A stretch of DNA of 64,000 nt. Source: Kitasatospora paranensis (GTDB lineage: Bacteria; Actinomycetota; Actinomycetes; Streptomycetales; Streptomycetaceae). Made by a program: the position numbers and the translations under genes. The DNA is taken from the NCBI RefSeq assembly GCF_039544005.1, contig NZ_BAABKV010000001.1, positions 6,758,001-6,822,000 of the forward strand, written 5' to 3'. Below the pieces are notes generated by a model. That model had not been told where the DNA came from, did not search any database, and saw only the letters and a list, made by a program, of their open reading frames with translations. Shown here piece by piece: positions 18,733-27,439 of the stretch (its first letter is position 1; each line of letters starts with the position of its first letter).

Positions 18733-19140
18733 ATGATGCACCACCGGCCCAACATCGACTGGATGCTCAAGGATCTCGCGGAGAGCGTCCCGCAGACCCG
18801 GCACGTCGTCGTGCTGTCCGCGGACGGCCTGCGGATGGCCCAGTACGGCACCGACCACGACACCGCGGACCGCCTGGCCGCCGCCTGCGCCGGCCTGCAG
18901 AGCCTGTCGACCGCCGTCGCGAGCGAGTTCCCGCACGGTGACGGCCGGATGCGGATGGTGGTGATCGAGGTGGGCGGCGGCTTCTTCTACCTGATGGCCG
19001 CCGGTGCCGGCGCCTACCTGGCCGTGCTCGCCGACGAGGGGGTCGACCCCGGGCTCATCGGGCAGCGGATGCGCGACCTGGTGGCCAGGATCGGCGCCCA
19101 TCTGACAAGCCCGCCCCGCGTCGACGGGTTGGTGGGATGA
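18733..19140 (+). CDS. cvnB: Conservon roadblock/LC7 protein CvnB
   Basis: A 135-residue roadblock/LC7-domain protein. The family in conservons is thought to act as a regulator of the CvnD GTPase, by analogy with MglB and MglA. Typical features are the opening DWMLKDLAESVPQTRHVVVLSADGL and the central RMVVIEVGGGFFYLMAAGAGA strand region. Two adjacent ATG codons (18733, 18736) are possible starts. The final ATGA overlaps the start of cvnC. Confidence 0.93.
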   Translation: MMHHRPNIDWMLKDLAESVPQTRHVVVLSADGLRMAQYGTDHDTADRLAAACAGLQSLSTAVASEFPHGDGRMRMVVIEVGGGFFYLMAAGAGAYLAVLADEGVDPGLIGQRMRDLVARIGAHLTSPPRVDGLVG

Positions 19141-19496
19141 CGTTAAAGGACCAACGATGGCAGGACAGCGGGCCCGAGCGGCTCTACGTCATCACCGCCG
19201 GACGCAGCCGCCCGGAGGCTGAGGCCGAAGTCGACCTGGTGACGCTGATCGTGGCCCGTGCCGCACCCCAGCCGAGCATGCCGCCCGAGCACGTCGCGAT
19301 CCTGCGGATGTGCCAGGCCCCGCTCTCGGTGGCCGAGATCTCGGCCCACCTCTCCTTGCCGATGAGCGTGGTGGCCGTGCTGCTGGCCGACCTGCTGGCC
19401 TCCGAGAGCGTCGAGGCCAGAGCCCCCGTCCAGGCGGCCAGACTGCCGGACCTCGAACTGTTGGAAGCGGTGATGCATGGACTCCAGAAGCTCTGA
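19137..19496 (+). CDS. cvnC: Conservon DUF742 protein CvnC
   Basis: A 119-residue DUF742 protein. It has the family pattern PERLYVITAGRSRP, then a winged-helix-like part with AILRMCQAPLSVAEISAHLSLP and a C-terminal LPDLELLEAVMHGLQKL. Its start overlaps the cvnB stop (ATGA) and its end overlaps the cvnD start by 20 bases, so the whole unit is tightly coupled. Confidence 0.92.
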   Translation: MTLKDQRWQDSGPERLYVITAGRSRPEAEAEVDLVTLIVARAAPQPSMPPEHVAILRMCQAPLSVAEISAHLSLPMSVVAVLLADLLASESVEARAPVQAARLPDLELLEAVMHGLQKL

Positions 19497-20115
19497 CACG
19501 TACGCCGGGACCCGGGCGTACGCGGAGCCCGGCCCGGTGCAGGCGCTCGCCGAAACCACCACCGCCGCCGTCAAGGTGGTGATCGTCGGCGGCTTCGGCG
19601 TGGGCAAGACCACCCTGGTCGGCGCCCTGAGCGAGATCCGGCCGCTCACCACCGAGGAGACGATGACCCAGGCCGGGGTCGGCGTGGACGACGTGGCCGG
19701 TGTCGAGCGCAAGACCTCCACCACCGTCGCCATGGACTTCGGCCGGATCAGCCTCAACGAGCAGCTGGTCCTGTACCTGTTCGGCACCCCCGGTCAGGAG
19801 CGCTTCTGGTTCCTGTGGAACGGCCTGTTCCACGGCGCGCTCGGCGCGGTCGTCCTGGTCGACACCCGCCGGCTGGAGGTCAGCTTCGACGTGATCGGAC
19901 GCCTGGAGGAGCGCGGCGTCCCGTTCGTCGTGGCGGTCAACGCCTTCCCGCAGGCGCCCGTTCACCCCGTCCCGCACCTGCGCGCCGCCCTCGACCTGCC
20001 CGACTCGGTGCCGATCGTCGACTGCGACGCCCGCGACCGCGGCTCCAGCCGGGACGTCCTGCTCACCCTGATGCGCTACCTGCACTCACTCGCCGCCTCC
20101 CCGGAGCAAAAGTGA
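19477..20115 (+). CDS. cvnD: Conservon GTP-binding protein CvnD
   Basis: A 212-residue small GTPase-like protein. Walker A (G1) is GGFGVGKTT, and the G3 region reads LFGTPGQERFWFLW, as in Ras/Arf-like proteins. The usual NKxD of G4 is replaced by VNAFPQ, common in this family. CvnD probably switches between GDP and GTP states under control of CvnA-C. The ATG at 19477 lies inside the cvnC end. The stop overlaps a GTG at 20112, the likely natural start of the P450 gene. Confidence 0.92.
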   Translation: MDSRSSDTYAGTRAYAEPGPVQALAETTTAAVKVVIVGGFGVGKTTLVGALSEIRPLTTEETMTQAGVGVDDVAGVERKTSTTVAMDFGRISLNEQLVLYLFGTPGQERFWFLWNGLFHGALGAVVLVDTRRLEVSFDVIGRLEERGVPFVVAVNAFPQAPVHPVPHLRAALDLPDSVPIVDCDARDRGSSRDVLLTLMRYLHSLAASPEQK

Positions 20116-20259
20116 CCACCCTGCCCCCCAACCCCCTGGACACAGCCGGGCTCGTCCCGCCCCCGGCTGCCCGGCCCACGCCGGCGGCCCGCCGGCCGCA
20201 CCCACCCCGGGCAGCCTCGGCGTGACCCCCTCTACGGCCCGCTCGCCGAGTCCGACCCG

Positions 20260-21648
20260 ATGGGCCTGTACGAGCAACTGCGCGCGCAGCACGGCCCGGT
20301 GGCACCCGTCCTGCTCGACGGCGAGGTGCCCGCATGGCTGGTGCTCGGCTACCGCGAGAACGTCGAGGTCACCCGGGCGCCCAGCCGCTTCTCGCGCGAC
20401 CCCCGGCTGTGGCGCGACTGGCAGCAGGGCATGATCGCCGAGGACTCCCCGCTGCTGCCGATGATGGGCTGGCGGCCCGACTGCGTCTCCGCGGACGGCC
20501 CCGAGCACCAGCGGCTGCGCGCCGCGCTCACCGAGAGCCTCGCCCAGTTCGACCGCCGCGGCATCCGCCGCCACGTGCAGCGCTACGCCAACCAGCTGAT
20601 CGACGGCTTCTGCGCGGACGGCAGCACGGAACTGCTCAGCCGCTACGCCCAGCACGTGCCGATGCTGGTCCTGACCCACCTCTTCGGCCTGCCGGAGGAG
20701 GACGGACCGGGCCTGGTCGAGGCCGCCGCCGCCCTCATAAAAGGCACCGAGAAGGCCGTCGCCGGCAACCAGTTCATCCTGGACACCCTCGAACAGCTGG
20801 TGAAGGACAAGAAGACCGCACCGGGCCGGGACTTCGCCACCGCGCTGATCTCGCACCAGGCCGGGCTCACCGACGACGAGGTGCAGCACCACCTGCGCCT
20901 GGTCATGCTCGCCACCAACGAGACCACCACCAACCTGATCGTCAACACGCTCCGGATGGTGCTCACCGACCCGCGCTTCCACGCCTCGCTCACCGGTGGC
21001 CTGCTGACCATCGCGGAGGCCGTGGAGCAGGTCCTGTGGGACGAGCCCCCGCTGATGGTCTGCCCGGGCCGCTGGGCGACCAGCGACACCGAGCTGGCCG
21101 GCCAGCAGATCAAGGCCGGCGACCTGCTGCTGCTCGGCCTCGCCGCGGGCAACGTCGACCCAGCGGTGCGGCCCGACCCCGCCGCCCGCCTGCACGGCAA
21201 CCGCTCGCACCTGGCGTTCAGCCGCGGCCCGCACGAGTGCCCCGGCCAGGACGTCGGCCGGGCCATCACGGATGCCGCGGTGGAGACCCTCCTCAACCGA
21301 CTGCCGGACATCCACCTCGCGGTCACGGACGACGAGCTGCGCTGGACGTCCTCGTCCTGGGCCCGGCACCTGAACGCCCTGCCCGTCGCGTTCGCCCGCC
21401 GGTCGCCGGACGAGGGCCGGCCGCAGCCGGCCCGCCCGGCCCGCCCGGCGCCGTCCACGCCCGAGCCGCCCGCGCCCGTCGGCGCGGCGCCGACGCCGGT
21501 GTCCGTACCGGCCCCGGCCGCACCGGCCGCGGCCCAGCCCCTGATGCCGACGCCCGGCCCGGCCGCCCGGCCCGCCGCGGCCGGCCAGGCCGCGCCGGTG
21601 CCGCCGCAGCGCCGCGGCTTCCTCGCCCGGCTGCTCCGCCGGGGCTGA
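20260..21648 (+). CDS. cvnE: Conservon cytochrome P450 CvnE, CYP157-like
   Basis: A P450-fold protein of at least 462 residues. The heme ligand is Cys327 in FSRGPHECPGQDVG. The K-helix position reads AEAVEQVLWDEPP, so the normally invariant ExxR is ExxL (Glu256, Leu259), and the I helix is LATNETTTNLI rather than AGxxT. Loss of ExxR is a known feature of the CYP157 family. The N-terminus is uncertain. In-frame residues upstream of the ATG (RRDPLYGPLAESDP) look like genuine P450 sequence but have no start codon. The natural start is probably the GTG at 20112 overlapping the cvnD stop, with indel error between. A Pro/Ala-rich tail ends in GFLARLLRRG. Confidence 0.87.
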   Translation: MGLYEQLRAQHGPVAPVLLDGEVPAWLVLGYRENVEVTRAPSRFSRDPRLWRDWQQGMIAEDSPLLPMMGWRPDCVSADGPEHQRLRAALTESLAQFDRRGIRRHVQRYANQLIDGFCADGSTELLSRYAQHVPMLVLTHLFGLPEEDGPGLVEAAAALIKGTEKAVAGNQFILDTLEQLVKDKKTAPGRDFATALISHQAGLTDDEVQHHLRLVMLATNETTTNLIVNTLRMVLTDPRFHASLTGGLLTIAEAVEQVLWDEPPLMVCPGRWATSDTELAGQQIKAGDLLLLGLAAGNVDPAVRPDPAARLHGNRSHLAFSRGPHECPGQDVGRAITDAAVETLLNRLPDIHLAVTDDELRWTSSSWARHLNALPVAFARRSPDEGRPQPARPARPAPSTPEPPAPVGAAPTPVSVPAPAAPAAAQPLMPTPGPAARPAAAGQAAPVPPQRRGFLARLLRRG

Positions 21649-21694
21649 CGCGTCCGCCGGGGCCGACACGCCACGGCAACGCGCCACGGCGCTG

Positions 21695-21736
21695 CGAAGG
21701 TGCCCGGGACGACCTCGGTCGTCCCGGGCACCTTCG
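21695..21736. terminator. Terminator ending the conservon operon
   Basis: A perfect 19-bp inverted repeat (21695-21713 with 21718-21736; CGAAGGTGCCCGGGACGAC and complement) around a CTCG loop, 46 bp after the P450 stop. Confidence 0.88.
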
Positions 21737-21889
21737 CGTCCGGAGCGCCGCCCACCCGGCCGGCCGAACGCCCGGACCGGGCCGCCGGGGCAGGCGTACC
21801 GCCGGGCGCTGCGCCGAGGGGCAGCACCTGGTGCACGGTGCGACGATCGGGGACAGGACAGCCCCGACACCCCCGGAAGGGGGACCAGG

Positions 21890-22711
21890 ATGGGTTCCAC
21901 ACCGACCCCCGGCCACCGACGTGCGCGCCTCGGGCCGAGACTCCTCGCGGCTCCGGCCGCCGCCCTGCTGGTGGCGGGCGCTGCCGCCTGCGGAGGGCCG
22001 CCGGGCCCCGCCGCGCCACCCGCCGCGGCCACCGCCACCGGGGTGTCCGCATCCGGCAGCCCGGCGGCCGGGTCCCCCTCGCCGGCGCCCTCGCAGACCT
22101 CGCCGCTGCCCTCGGCCGAACAGCTCGGCACTGCGCTGCTCACCGCCGACGACCTGGGCCCCGCGTTCCTGGCGCCGCCCGACGAGGGCCAGTCCGGCAG
22201 CGGCAGCTCCACGACCACCGGCTGCCCGGCGCTGGGCGACCTGCTGGGCGGCGGGGACGACAGCCGGCCCGGCCGGGTGCACGTCGAGACCGAGTTCACC
22301 ACCGCCGACGCCACCCCGTACGTCGGGGAGACACTCACCACGGAGGACGAGGCTGCGCTGACCGACGAGTACGGGAAGGCGGTGCAGGCCCTCACCACCT
22401 GCCGCTCGGTCACCTTCACCGGCTCGGACGGCAGCGTGACCTTCGCGCTCACCCCGACCGGGCTCGGTGGGCCCGGGGTGTCCGCCGTCCGCATGGACGG
22501 GGACCTCCAGGGCACCGCGTTGAACGGCTACCTCGCGGTGGAGCGCGTCGGCCCGGCCTTCCTCACCTACTGGTACCTCCAGGTCGACAGCGCGTCCTCG
22601 CAGCTCGCCGCCGCGCTGTACCGGCAGGCCTCCGACAAGGCCGCCCAGGTGCTGACCGGCGCGACGCCCTCGCCGACGGCCGGCGGCGGAGCGGCCGGCG
22701 CCGCCGTCTGA
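21890..22711 (+). CDS. Secreted lipoprotein of unknown function
   Basis: A 273-residue lipoprotein with a lipobox ending LLVAGAAAC near residue 35, followed by an Ala/Pro/Ser-rich linker to about residue 75. The folded part begins EQLGTALLTADDLGPAFL and has Cys at CPALGDLL and TTCRSVTF, which could form a disulfide. The pattern recalls actinobacterial sensor-type extracellular domains of the PknH-like group, but this is a loose resemblance. The ATG at 21890 follows GGGGGACCAGG. It is a monocistronic gene, and no function can be assigned. Confidence 0.75.
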   Translation: MGSTPTPGHRRARLGPRLLAAPAAALLVAGAAACGGPPGPAAPPAAATATGVSASGSPAAGSPSPAPSQTSPLPSAEQLGTALLTADDLGPAFLAPPDEGQSGSGSSTTTGCPALGDLLGGGDDSRPGRVHVETEFTTADATPYVGETLTTEDEAALTDEYGKAVQALTTCRSVTFTGSDGSVTFALTPTGLGGPGVSAVRMDGDLQGTALNGYLAVERVGPAFLTYWYLQVDSASSQLAAALYRQASDKAAQVLTGATPSPTAGGGAAGAAV

Positions 22712-22855
22712 CCGGACCGGACCGTACCGGGCCCCGGGCCCCGGGCCCCAGGCGCTGGATGCGGGGCGCGGGTCGGGCGTCGGGTGTCGGGCCGGGCGGA
22801 TCCTGTGCCCGGTCCGGGCGAGCCCGCCGTGCGGCGGCCGGCGCTCCTGCGGACG

Positions 22856-23602
22856 TCAGCCGAGAACCTCAGGGATGCCGGGAGTGAGCCAGTGGAGGCG
22901 GTCGGCGAGCCCGGCCGCGGCGAAGCGGGCGGTGACGTCCTCGCGATCCTCGGTGAAGTGCTGCCACGAGGTGTAGTGGACGGGCACGACGGTGCGCGCG
23001 CCGAGGGAGCGGCTGAGCGCGGCGGCCTGGTCGCCGTCCATGCTGATCAGCCGGCCGTCCCGGTACTCCTCGAAGCGGGCGGCGCCGAGGTGCAGCAGGG
23101 CGGTCCCGATGGTGAACCGGCGCCCGACCTCGTCGAGTTCGGCGATGTGGACGGTGTCGCCCGAGATGTAGACGGCATCGTTCTCGCCGGGTACCTCCAG
23201 GACGAAGCCGACGACGTCGCCGATGTGCTCGGCGGGCGTCCCGGTGATGCGGAGGGTGGTGCCTGCCACGGTGAGTTCGTGGGTGGTCCACGGGGCGAGT
23301 CCGATCGCGCCGTCGCCGAGGCGCTCGGCGCCGCTGACGGTGGTGACGACCGGGCGTCCGGCGAGCAGCGTCCGGCCGGTGACATCGAGATTGTCGGCGT
23401 GCTCGTCGTGGCTGAGCAGGACGGCGTCGATCCGCGGTAGGTCGCGGGCGGCGACCGCGGGGCCGGCGGTGCTGCGCAGGACGACCGGGCCGTACGGGTA
23501 GGTGGACTGCGCAGGGTCGAAGACGGGGTCGGTGAGCAGGCGCAACCCGCCGATCTCCAGCAGGACGGTCGCGGTGCCGATGTGGGTCACGGTGATCTTC
23601 AT
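22856..23602 (-). CDS. Metallo-beta-lactamase-fold hydrolase (UlaG-like)
   Basis: A 248-residue MBL-fold enzyme. Metal-ligand motifs include LLSHDEHADNLD (the usual HxHxDH appears as HDEHAD), AEHIGD, ISGDTVH and a late VPVHYTSW. The first ligand is therefore shifted, as in UlaG/YcbL-like members of the family. The substrate is unknown. The start ATG at 23602 has AGGAG ten bases upstream. It is the second gene of a minus-strand pair after the GlxA-type regulator, which may control it. Confidence 0.85.
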   Translation of the reverse strand: MKITVTHIGTATVLLEIGGLRLLTDPVFDPAQSTYPYGPVVLRSTAGPAVAARDLPRIDAVLLSHDEHADNLDVTGRTLLAGRPVVTTVSGAERLGDGAIGLAPWTTHELTVAGTTLRITGTPAEHIGDVVGFVLEVPGENDAVYISGDTVHIAELDEVGRRFTIGTALLHLGAARFEEYRDGRLISMDGDQAAALSRSLGARTVVPVHYTSWQHFTEDREDVTARFAAAGLADRLHWLTPGIPEVLG

Positions 23603-23722
23603 GGTGGTCGTTCTCCTGGTCGGGGCGTGCCCGGGTGCTCCGGGCATGCCGGGGGTCGGCGCGGCGCGCGGTCGCGCCGTACCGGGGACGGGGGCCGGGG
23701 GTCGGGGGTCGGGGATCGGGTG

Positions 23723-24778
23723 TCAGGCCGGGGCGGAGATCCGGAAGCGCTCCCGGTAGTCGCCGGGGGTCGTGCCCAGGCGGTCGCGGACGACGCGGTA
23801 CAAGGTCTCGACCGAGCCAGAGCCGCAGGTCCTGGCGATGTCGGCGGTCAGCCGGTCGGTGCGTTCGAGCAGGCGGCGGGCGGCCTCCAGCCGCATCTGC
23901 TCGACGAAGGCACCGGGTGTGCTGCCGGTCTCGGCGAGGAACACGCGGGCGAAGTGCCGTTCGCTCATCGCCATCCGGCCGGCCAGCGCCGGCACCGACA
24001 GATCGCCGTCGAGGTGTTCGCCGATCCAGCGCCGCAGGCCGCGGATGTCCTCACGGGTGCCGGGGAGCTGTGCCAGGGGGACACTGAACTGACTCTGTCC
24101 GCCCGGCCGCTGCATGTACATCACCATCGCGCGGGCGACGTCGAGCGCGACCTGGTCGCCGTGGTCCGCGGCGACCAGCGCCACGGCGAGGTCGATCGAC
24201 GCGGTGATCCCGGCGCTGGTCCACATCCGCCCGGACCGCACGAAGATGGGGTCGGCGTCGACCTCGACCGCCGGGTGGTCCGAGGCGAGCCGCGCGGCCG
24301 TCGCCCAGTGGGTGGTGGCCCGATGGCCGTCGAGCAGCCCGGCGGCCGCGGTGACGTGCGCACCCGCGCACACCGACGCCACCCGCCCTGCGGCCGGCCC
24401 CGCTTCGCGCAGCCACCTCACCACCCCGGGGTCGACGCGCGGCACCGCGCTGCCCGCGCCGACGTCCACCCGGCCGGGCACCACCAGCGTCCCGATCGGG
24501 TCCGGCTGCCCGGCGACGTCGCGCTCGTCGAACCCGTACTCCGCGAACCCGTACTCCGCGAACTCGTGCTCGACGTAGAGCTGCACGCCGGAGAACGTCG
24601 GCACCGGGCCGCGTCGCTCGGCGACCAGGCGCACGTCGTAGCCCGTACGCCGCCCGTTCGATCGCAGCATCCGGTCCGCGGTGGCGAACACCTCGGCGGG
24701 GCCGGCCACATCCAGCGCGTCGATTCCGGGGAACACGGCGATCACCACGAGGTGGGGATCACGAAGCGAAGCGTCCAT
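23723..24778 (-). CDS. GlxA-family transcriptional regulator (DJ-1/PfpI plus AraC HTH)
   Basis: A 351-residue regulator. The N-terminal class I glutamine-amidotransferase-like domain (about 8-185) has the nucleophile-elbow segment VASVCAGAHVTAAAGLLDG. The C-terminal AraC-type double helix-turn-helix (about 235-335) has LAGRMAMSERHFARVFLAETG. It lies upstream of and co-directional with the MBL-fold gene and probably regulates it. A 15-bp in-frame duplication (24530-24559) repeats the pentapeptide FAEYG, and this stretch may be strain-variable. Confidence 0.88.
   Translation of the reverse strand: MDASLRDPHLVVIAVFPGIDALDVAGPAEVFATADRMLRSNGRRTGYDVRLVAERRGPVPTFSGVQLYVEHEFAEYGFAEYGFDERDVAGQPDPIGTLVVPGRVDVGAGSAVPRVDPGVVRWLREAGPAAGRVASVCAGAHVTAAAGLLDGHRATTHWATAARLASDHPAVEVDADPIFVRSGRMWTSAGITASIDLAVALVAADHGDQVALDVARAMVMYMQRPGGQSQFSVPLAQLPGTREDIRGLRRWIGEHLDGDLSVPALAGRMAMSERHFARVFLAETGSTPGAFVEQMRLEAARRLLERTDRLTADIARTCGSGSVETLYRVVRDRLGTTPGDYRERFRISAPA
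24530..24559. repeat. 15-bp in-frame tandem duplication in the GlxA gene
   Basis: The unit GAACCCGTACTCCGC occurs twice in a row on the plus strand, with a partial third copy. It encodes repeated AEYGF in the regulator and keeps the frame. Confidence 0.8.
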
Positions 24779-24830
24779 GCCCGCCACTCTCGCCTGCCGC
24801 GAATCCGTCCGCAATGACGCGACTCTGCAG

Positions 24831-24860
24831 GATCCGGCCATGGATCCGGCCATGGATCCG
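24831..24860. repeat. 12-bp tandem repeat (2.5 copies)
   Basis: GATCCGGCCATG is repeated at 24831-24842 and 24843-24854, followed by GATCCG. It lies in the intergenic region upstream of the GlxA gene. Nothing suggests a coding role. Confidence 0.75.
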
Positions 24861-24932
24861 AGCGGCGCAGGGCACCCCGCCGCGCGGCCACCGCGCGGTC
24901 CGCCCTGCGGTGCCGCGCGCCCGGGGCATGCA

Positions 24933-24968
24933 AAGGTGCGGACCGAGGACTGCCTCGATCCGCACCTT
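24933..24968. terminator. Hairpin downstream of the tRNA-Leu gene
   Basis: An imperfect inverted repeat (AAGGTGCGGA ... GAGG with CCTC ... TCCGCACCTT) that on the minus strand lies 35 bases beyond the tRNA 3' end and is followed by TTTG. It most likely ends the tRNA transcript. Confidence 0.7.
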
Positions 24969-25003
24969 GTCACTGCTTCATCTCCCCGTGGGGAGATGCT
25001 CTG

Positions 25004-25087
25004 TGTCCGAGGGGGACTTGAACCCCCACGCCCGATAAAGGGCACTAGCACCTCAAGCTAGCGCGTCTGCCATTCCGCCACCCGGAC
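25004..25087 (-). tRNA. tRNA-Leu (anticodon GAG)
   Basis: An 84-base tRNA with a class II variable arm. The acceptor stem GTCCGGG pairs with CTCGGAC, including one G-U pair. The anticodon stem CTAGC/GCTAG closes a TTGAGGT loop, giving anticodon GAG, which reads CUC and CUU leucine codons. A long variable arm (TGCCCTTTATCGGGCG) and a normal T arm (GGGGGTTCAAGTCCCCC) follow. The discriminator base is A, as expected for tRNA-Leu. CCA is not encoded. Confidence 0.95.
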
Positions 25088-25349
25088 GGGGTGTCGTCCG
25101 CGCGGCGTGTCCCCGCGCTGACATGGATAACAGTAGCAAAGATCCGCTTCGGATCCCAAAACCGGCCCCCGGGCGCCCGCCGGGCTTCGATCGGCCGGGT
25201 CGGCGGGCCGACCGGACGGTGCCCGGGGGCCGGAGGGGCTTGGGGTGGCGCGGCCGCTGGGGGAGGATGGCGGAACGGTGCCCGCACGCCCGGTCCGGGC
25301 CGGGGGTGGCGTCGAGGAACGCCGGGCGGGCCGGATACGAGGAGTGGCC

Positions 25350-26683
25350 GTGAGTGAGTCGAAGGCAGGGTCGGGTACCCCGCGGGTGACGGCCGAGTCG
25401 GAGGTCGCCGAGATCTGCCGTGACCTGATCCGCATCGACACCAGCAACTACGGGGACGGCTCCGGGCCCGGCGAGCGCAAGGCGGCCGAGTACGTCGCGG
25501 AGCAGCTCGCCGAGTTCGGGGTCGAACCGCAGATCTACGAGTCGGCCAAGGGGCGGGCCTCCACCGTCGTCCGGATCGAGGGCGAGGACCGTTCGCGCCC
25601 CGGCCTGCTGATCCACGGCCACACCGACGTGGTGCCGGCCAACGCCGCCGACTGGACGTACGACCCGTTCGGCGGCGAGATCGCCGACGGCTGCGTCTGG
25701 GGCCGCGGCGCGGTCGACATGAAGGACATGGACGCGATGACCCTGGCGGTCGTCCGCGACCGCCTGCGCACCGGCCGCAAGCCCCGCGCGACCTCGTCCT
25801 CGCCTTCGTCGCGGACGAGGAGGCCGGCGGCACCTACGGCGCCCGCTTCCTGGTCGACAAGCACCCCGAGCTGTTCGAGGGCGTCACCGAGGGCATCGGC
25901 GAGGTCGGGGGCTTCTCCTTCACCGTCAACGACCAGGTCCGGCTGTACCTGGTCGAGACGGCGGAGAAGGGCATGCACTGGATGCGGCTCACCGTCGAGG
26001 GCCGCGCCGGCCACGGCTCGATGGAGAACGACGACAACGCCATCACCGAGCTCTGCGAGGCCGTGGCGCGCCTCGGCCGCCACCGGTTCCCGCTGCGGAT
26101 CACCAAGACCGTGCGGGCCTTCCTGGACGAGCTGTCCGACGCCCTCGGCGTCGAGCTCGACCCGGAGAACATGGACGAGACGCTCCGCGTCCTCGGCGGC
26201 ATCGCCAAGATGATCGGCACCACGCTGCGCAACACCGCGCAGCCGACCATGCTGGGCGCGGGCTACAAGGTCAACGTGATCCCCGGCCAGGCCACCGCCC
26301 ACGTGGACGGGCGCTTCCTGCCCGGCTACGAGGAGGAGTTCCTGGCGGAGCTGGACTCGGTGCTCGGCCCGCGGGTCAAGCGGGAGAGCGTGCACTCGGA
26401 CCGGGCGATCGAGACGAGCTTCGACGGGGCCCTGGTGGACGCCATGCAGTCCGCGCTGCGCGCCGAGGACCCGATCGCCCGCGCCGTGCCGTACTGCCTC
26501 TCCGGCGGCACGGACGCCAAGTCCTTCCAGGACCTCGGGATCCGCTGCTTCGGCTTCGCGCCGCTGCAGCTCCCGCCGGAGCTCGACTTCGCCGGGATGT
26601 TCCACGGCGTGGACGAGCGGGTGCCGGTGGACGGGCTGAAGTTCGGGGTGCGGGTGCTGGACCGCTTCCTGGACGCCTGCTGA
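25350..26683 (+). CDS. M20-family metallopeptidase, apparent frameshift
   Basis: A zinc-dependent dipeptidase or deacylase of about 444 residues. Metal-binding segments are LLIHGHTDVVP, GRGAVDMKDMD and FVADEEAGG (Glu-Glu pair). The dimerisation insert starts at MRLTVEGRAGHGS, and the C-terminal part has GGTDAKSFQDLG. The GTG at 25350 follows GAGGAG. The frame breaks in a four-C run (25782-25785) after TGRKP. One added base restores RDLVLAFVADEEAGGTYGARF, and the second part reads to TGA 26683. It is monocistronic, with a strong hairpin downstream. The substrate is unknown. Confidence 0.87.
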
Positions 26684-26710
26684 CGGCGCCGTAGGACCTC
26701 CGCCGCCCCG

Positions 26711-26750
26711 CCGCGGCACCCCGGCCCCGCAGACGGCCGGGGTGCCGCGG
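26711..26750. terminator. Bidirectional terminator between the M20 peptidase and the response regulator
   Basis: A perfect 16-bp stem (CCGCGGCACCCCGGCC / GGCCGGGGTGCCGCGG) with an eight-base loop between two convergent genes. Confidence 0.88.
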
Positions 26751-26770
26751 CGTCCGCTGGCACGAACTCC

Positions 26771-27439
26771 TCAGGTGTGGGGCCCGGACCGGACGCGGTC
26801 CGTCTCGTAGGCCCACATCGCGACCTCCACCCGGTTCCGGGCGCCGAGCTTGCCCATCAGGCTGGCGAGGTGGGTCTTCACGGTGCTGAGGCCGATGTGC
26901 AGCTCACCCGCGATCTCCTGGTTGGTCCGCCCGCGGGCCACGGTCAGCAGCACCTGCTCCTCCCGCTCCGTGAGCGGGTCGACCGGCTGCCGTCGGGCGC
27001 CGGCGGGCGCGGTGCCGGCGAAGGCCCGCAGCAGGCGGGTGGTGACGCTGGGCGCGATCAGCGCCTCGCCGTGCGCGGCGGCCCGGACGGCCTGCGCGAG
27101 CAGGGCCGGCCCGGCGTCCTTGAGCAGGAAGCCCCGGGCGCCGGCCCGCAGCGCGGCGTGCACGTACTCGTCGAGGTCGAACGTGGTGATGACGACGACG
27201 GCGAGCGGGTCGCCGACGGTCGGCCCGGCGAGCGCCAGGGTCGCGCCGATGCCGTCCAGCCCGGGCATCCGGATGTCGAACAGGCATACGTCCGGGCGCA
27301 GCCGACGGGCGAGTTCGACGGCGCGCAGGCCGTCGGCGGCCTCCGCGACCACCTCGATGTCCGGCTGCGCGTCGAGGATCATCACCAGCCCGGTGCGGAC
27401 GATCTCCTGGTCGTCGGCGACCAGCACCCGGATGCTCAT
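26771..27439 (-). CDS. NarL/LuxR-family response regulator
   Basis: A 222-residue two-component regulator. The receiver domain (1-120) has the acidic pair DD at VLVADDQEI, the phospho-acceptor Asp in CLFDIRMPGLDG, the conserved Thr in VVITTFD and Lys in FLLKDAG. The LuxR-type helix-turn-helix is at about 150-205 (LTEREEQVLLTVARGRTNQEIA). The ATG at 27439 overlaps the stop of the kinase gene, so the pair is coupled. Target genes are not evident; the chaplins lie on the other side of the kinase but are divergently transcribed. Confidence 0.93.
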   Translation of the reverse strand: MSIRVLVADDQEIVRTGLVMILDAQPDIEVVAEAADGLRAVELARRLRPDVCLFDIRMPGLDGIGATLALAGPTVGDPLAVVVITTFDLDEYVHAALRAGARGFLLKDAGPALLAQAVRAAAHGEALIAPSVTTRLLRAFAGTAPAGARRQPVDPLTEREEQVLLTVARGRTNQEIAGELHIGLSTVKTHLASLMGKLGARNRVEVAMWAYETDRVRSGPHT

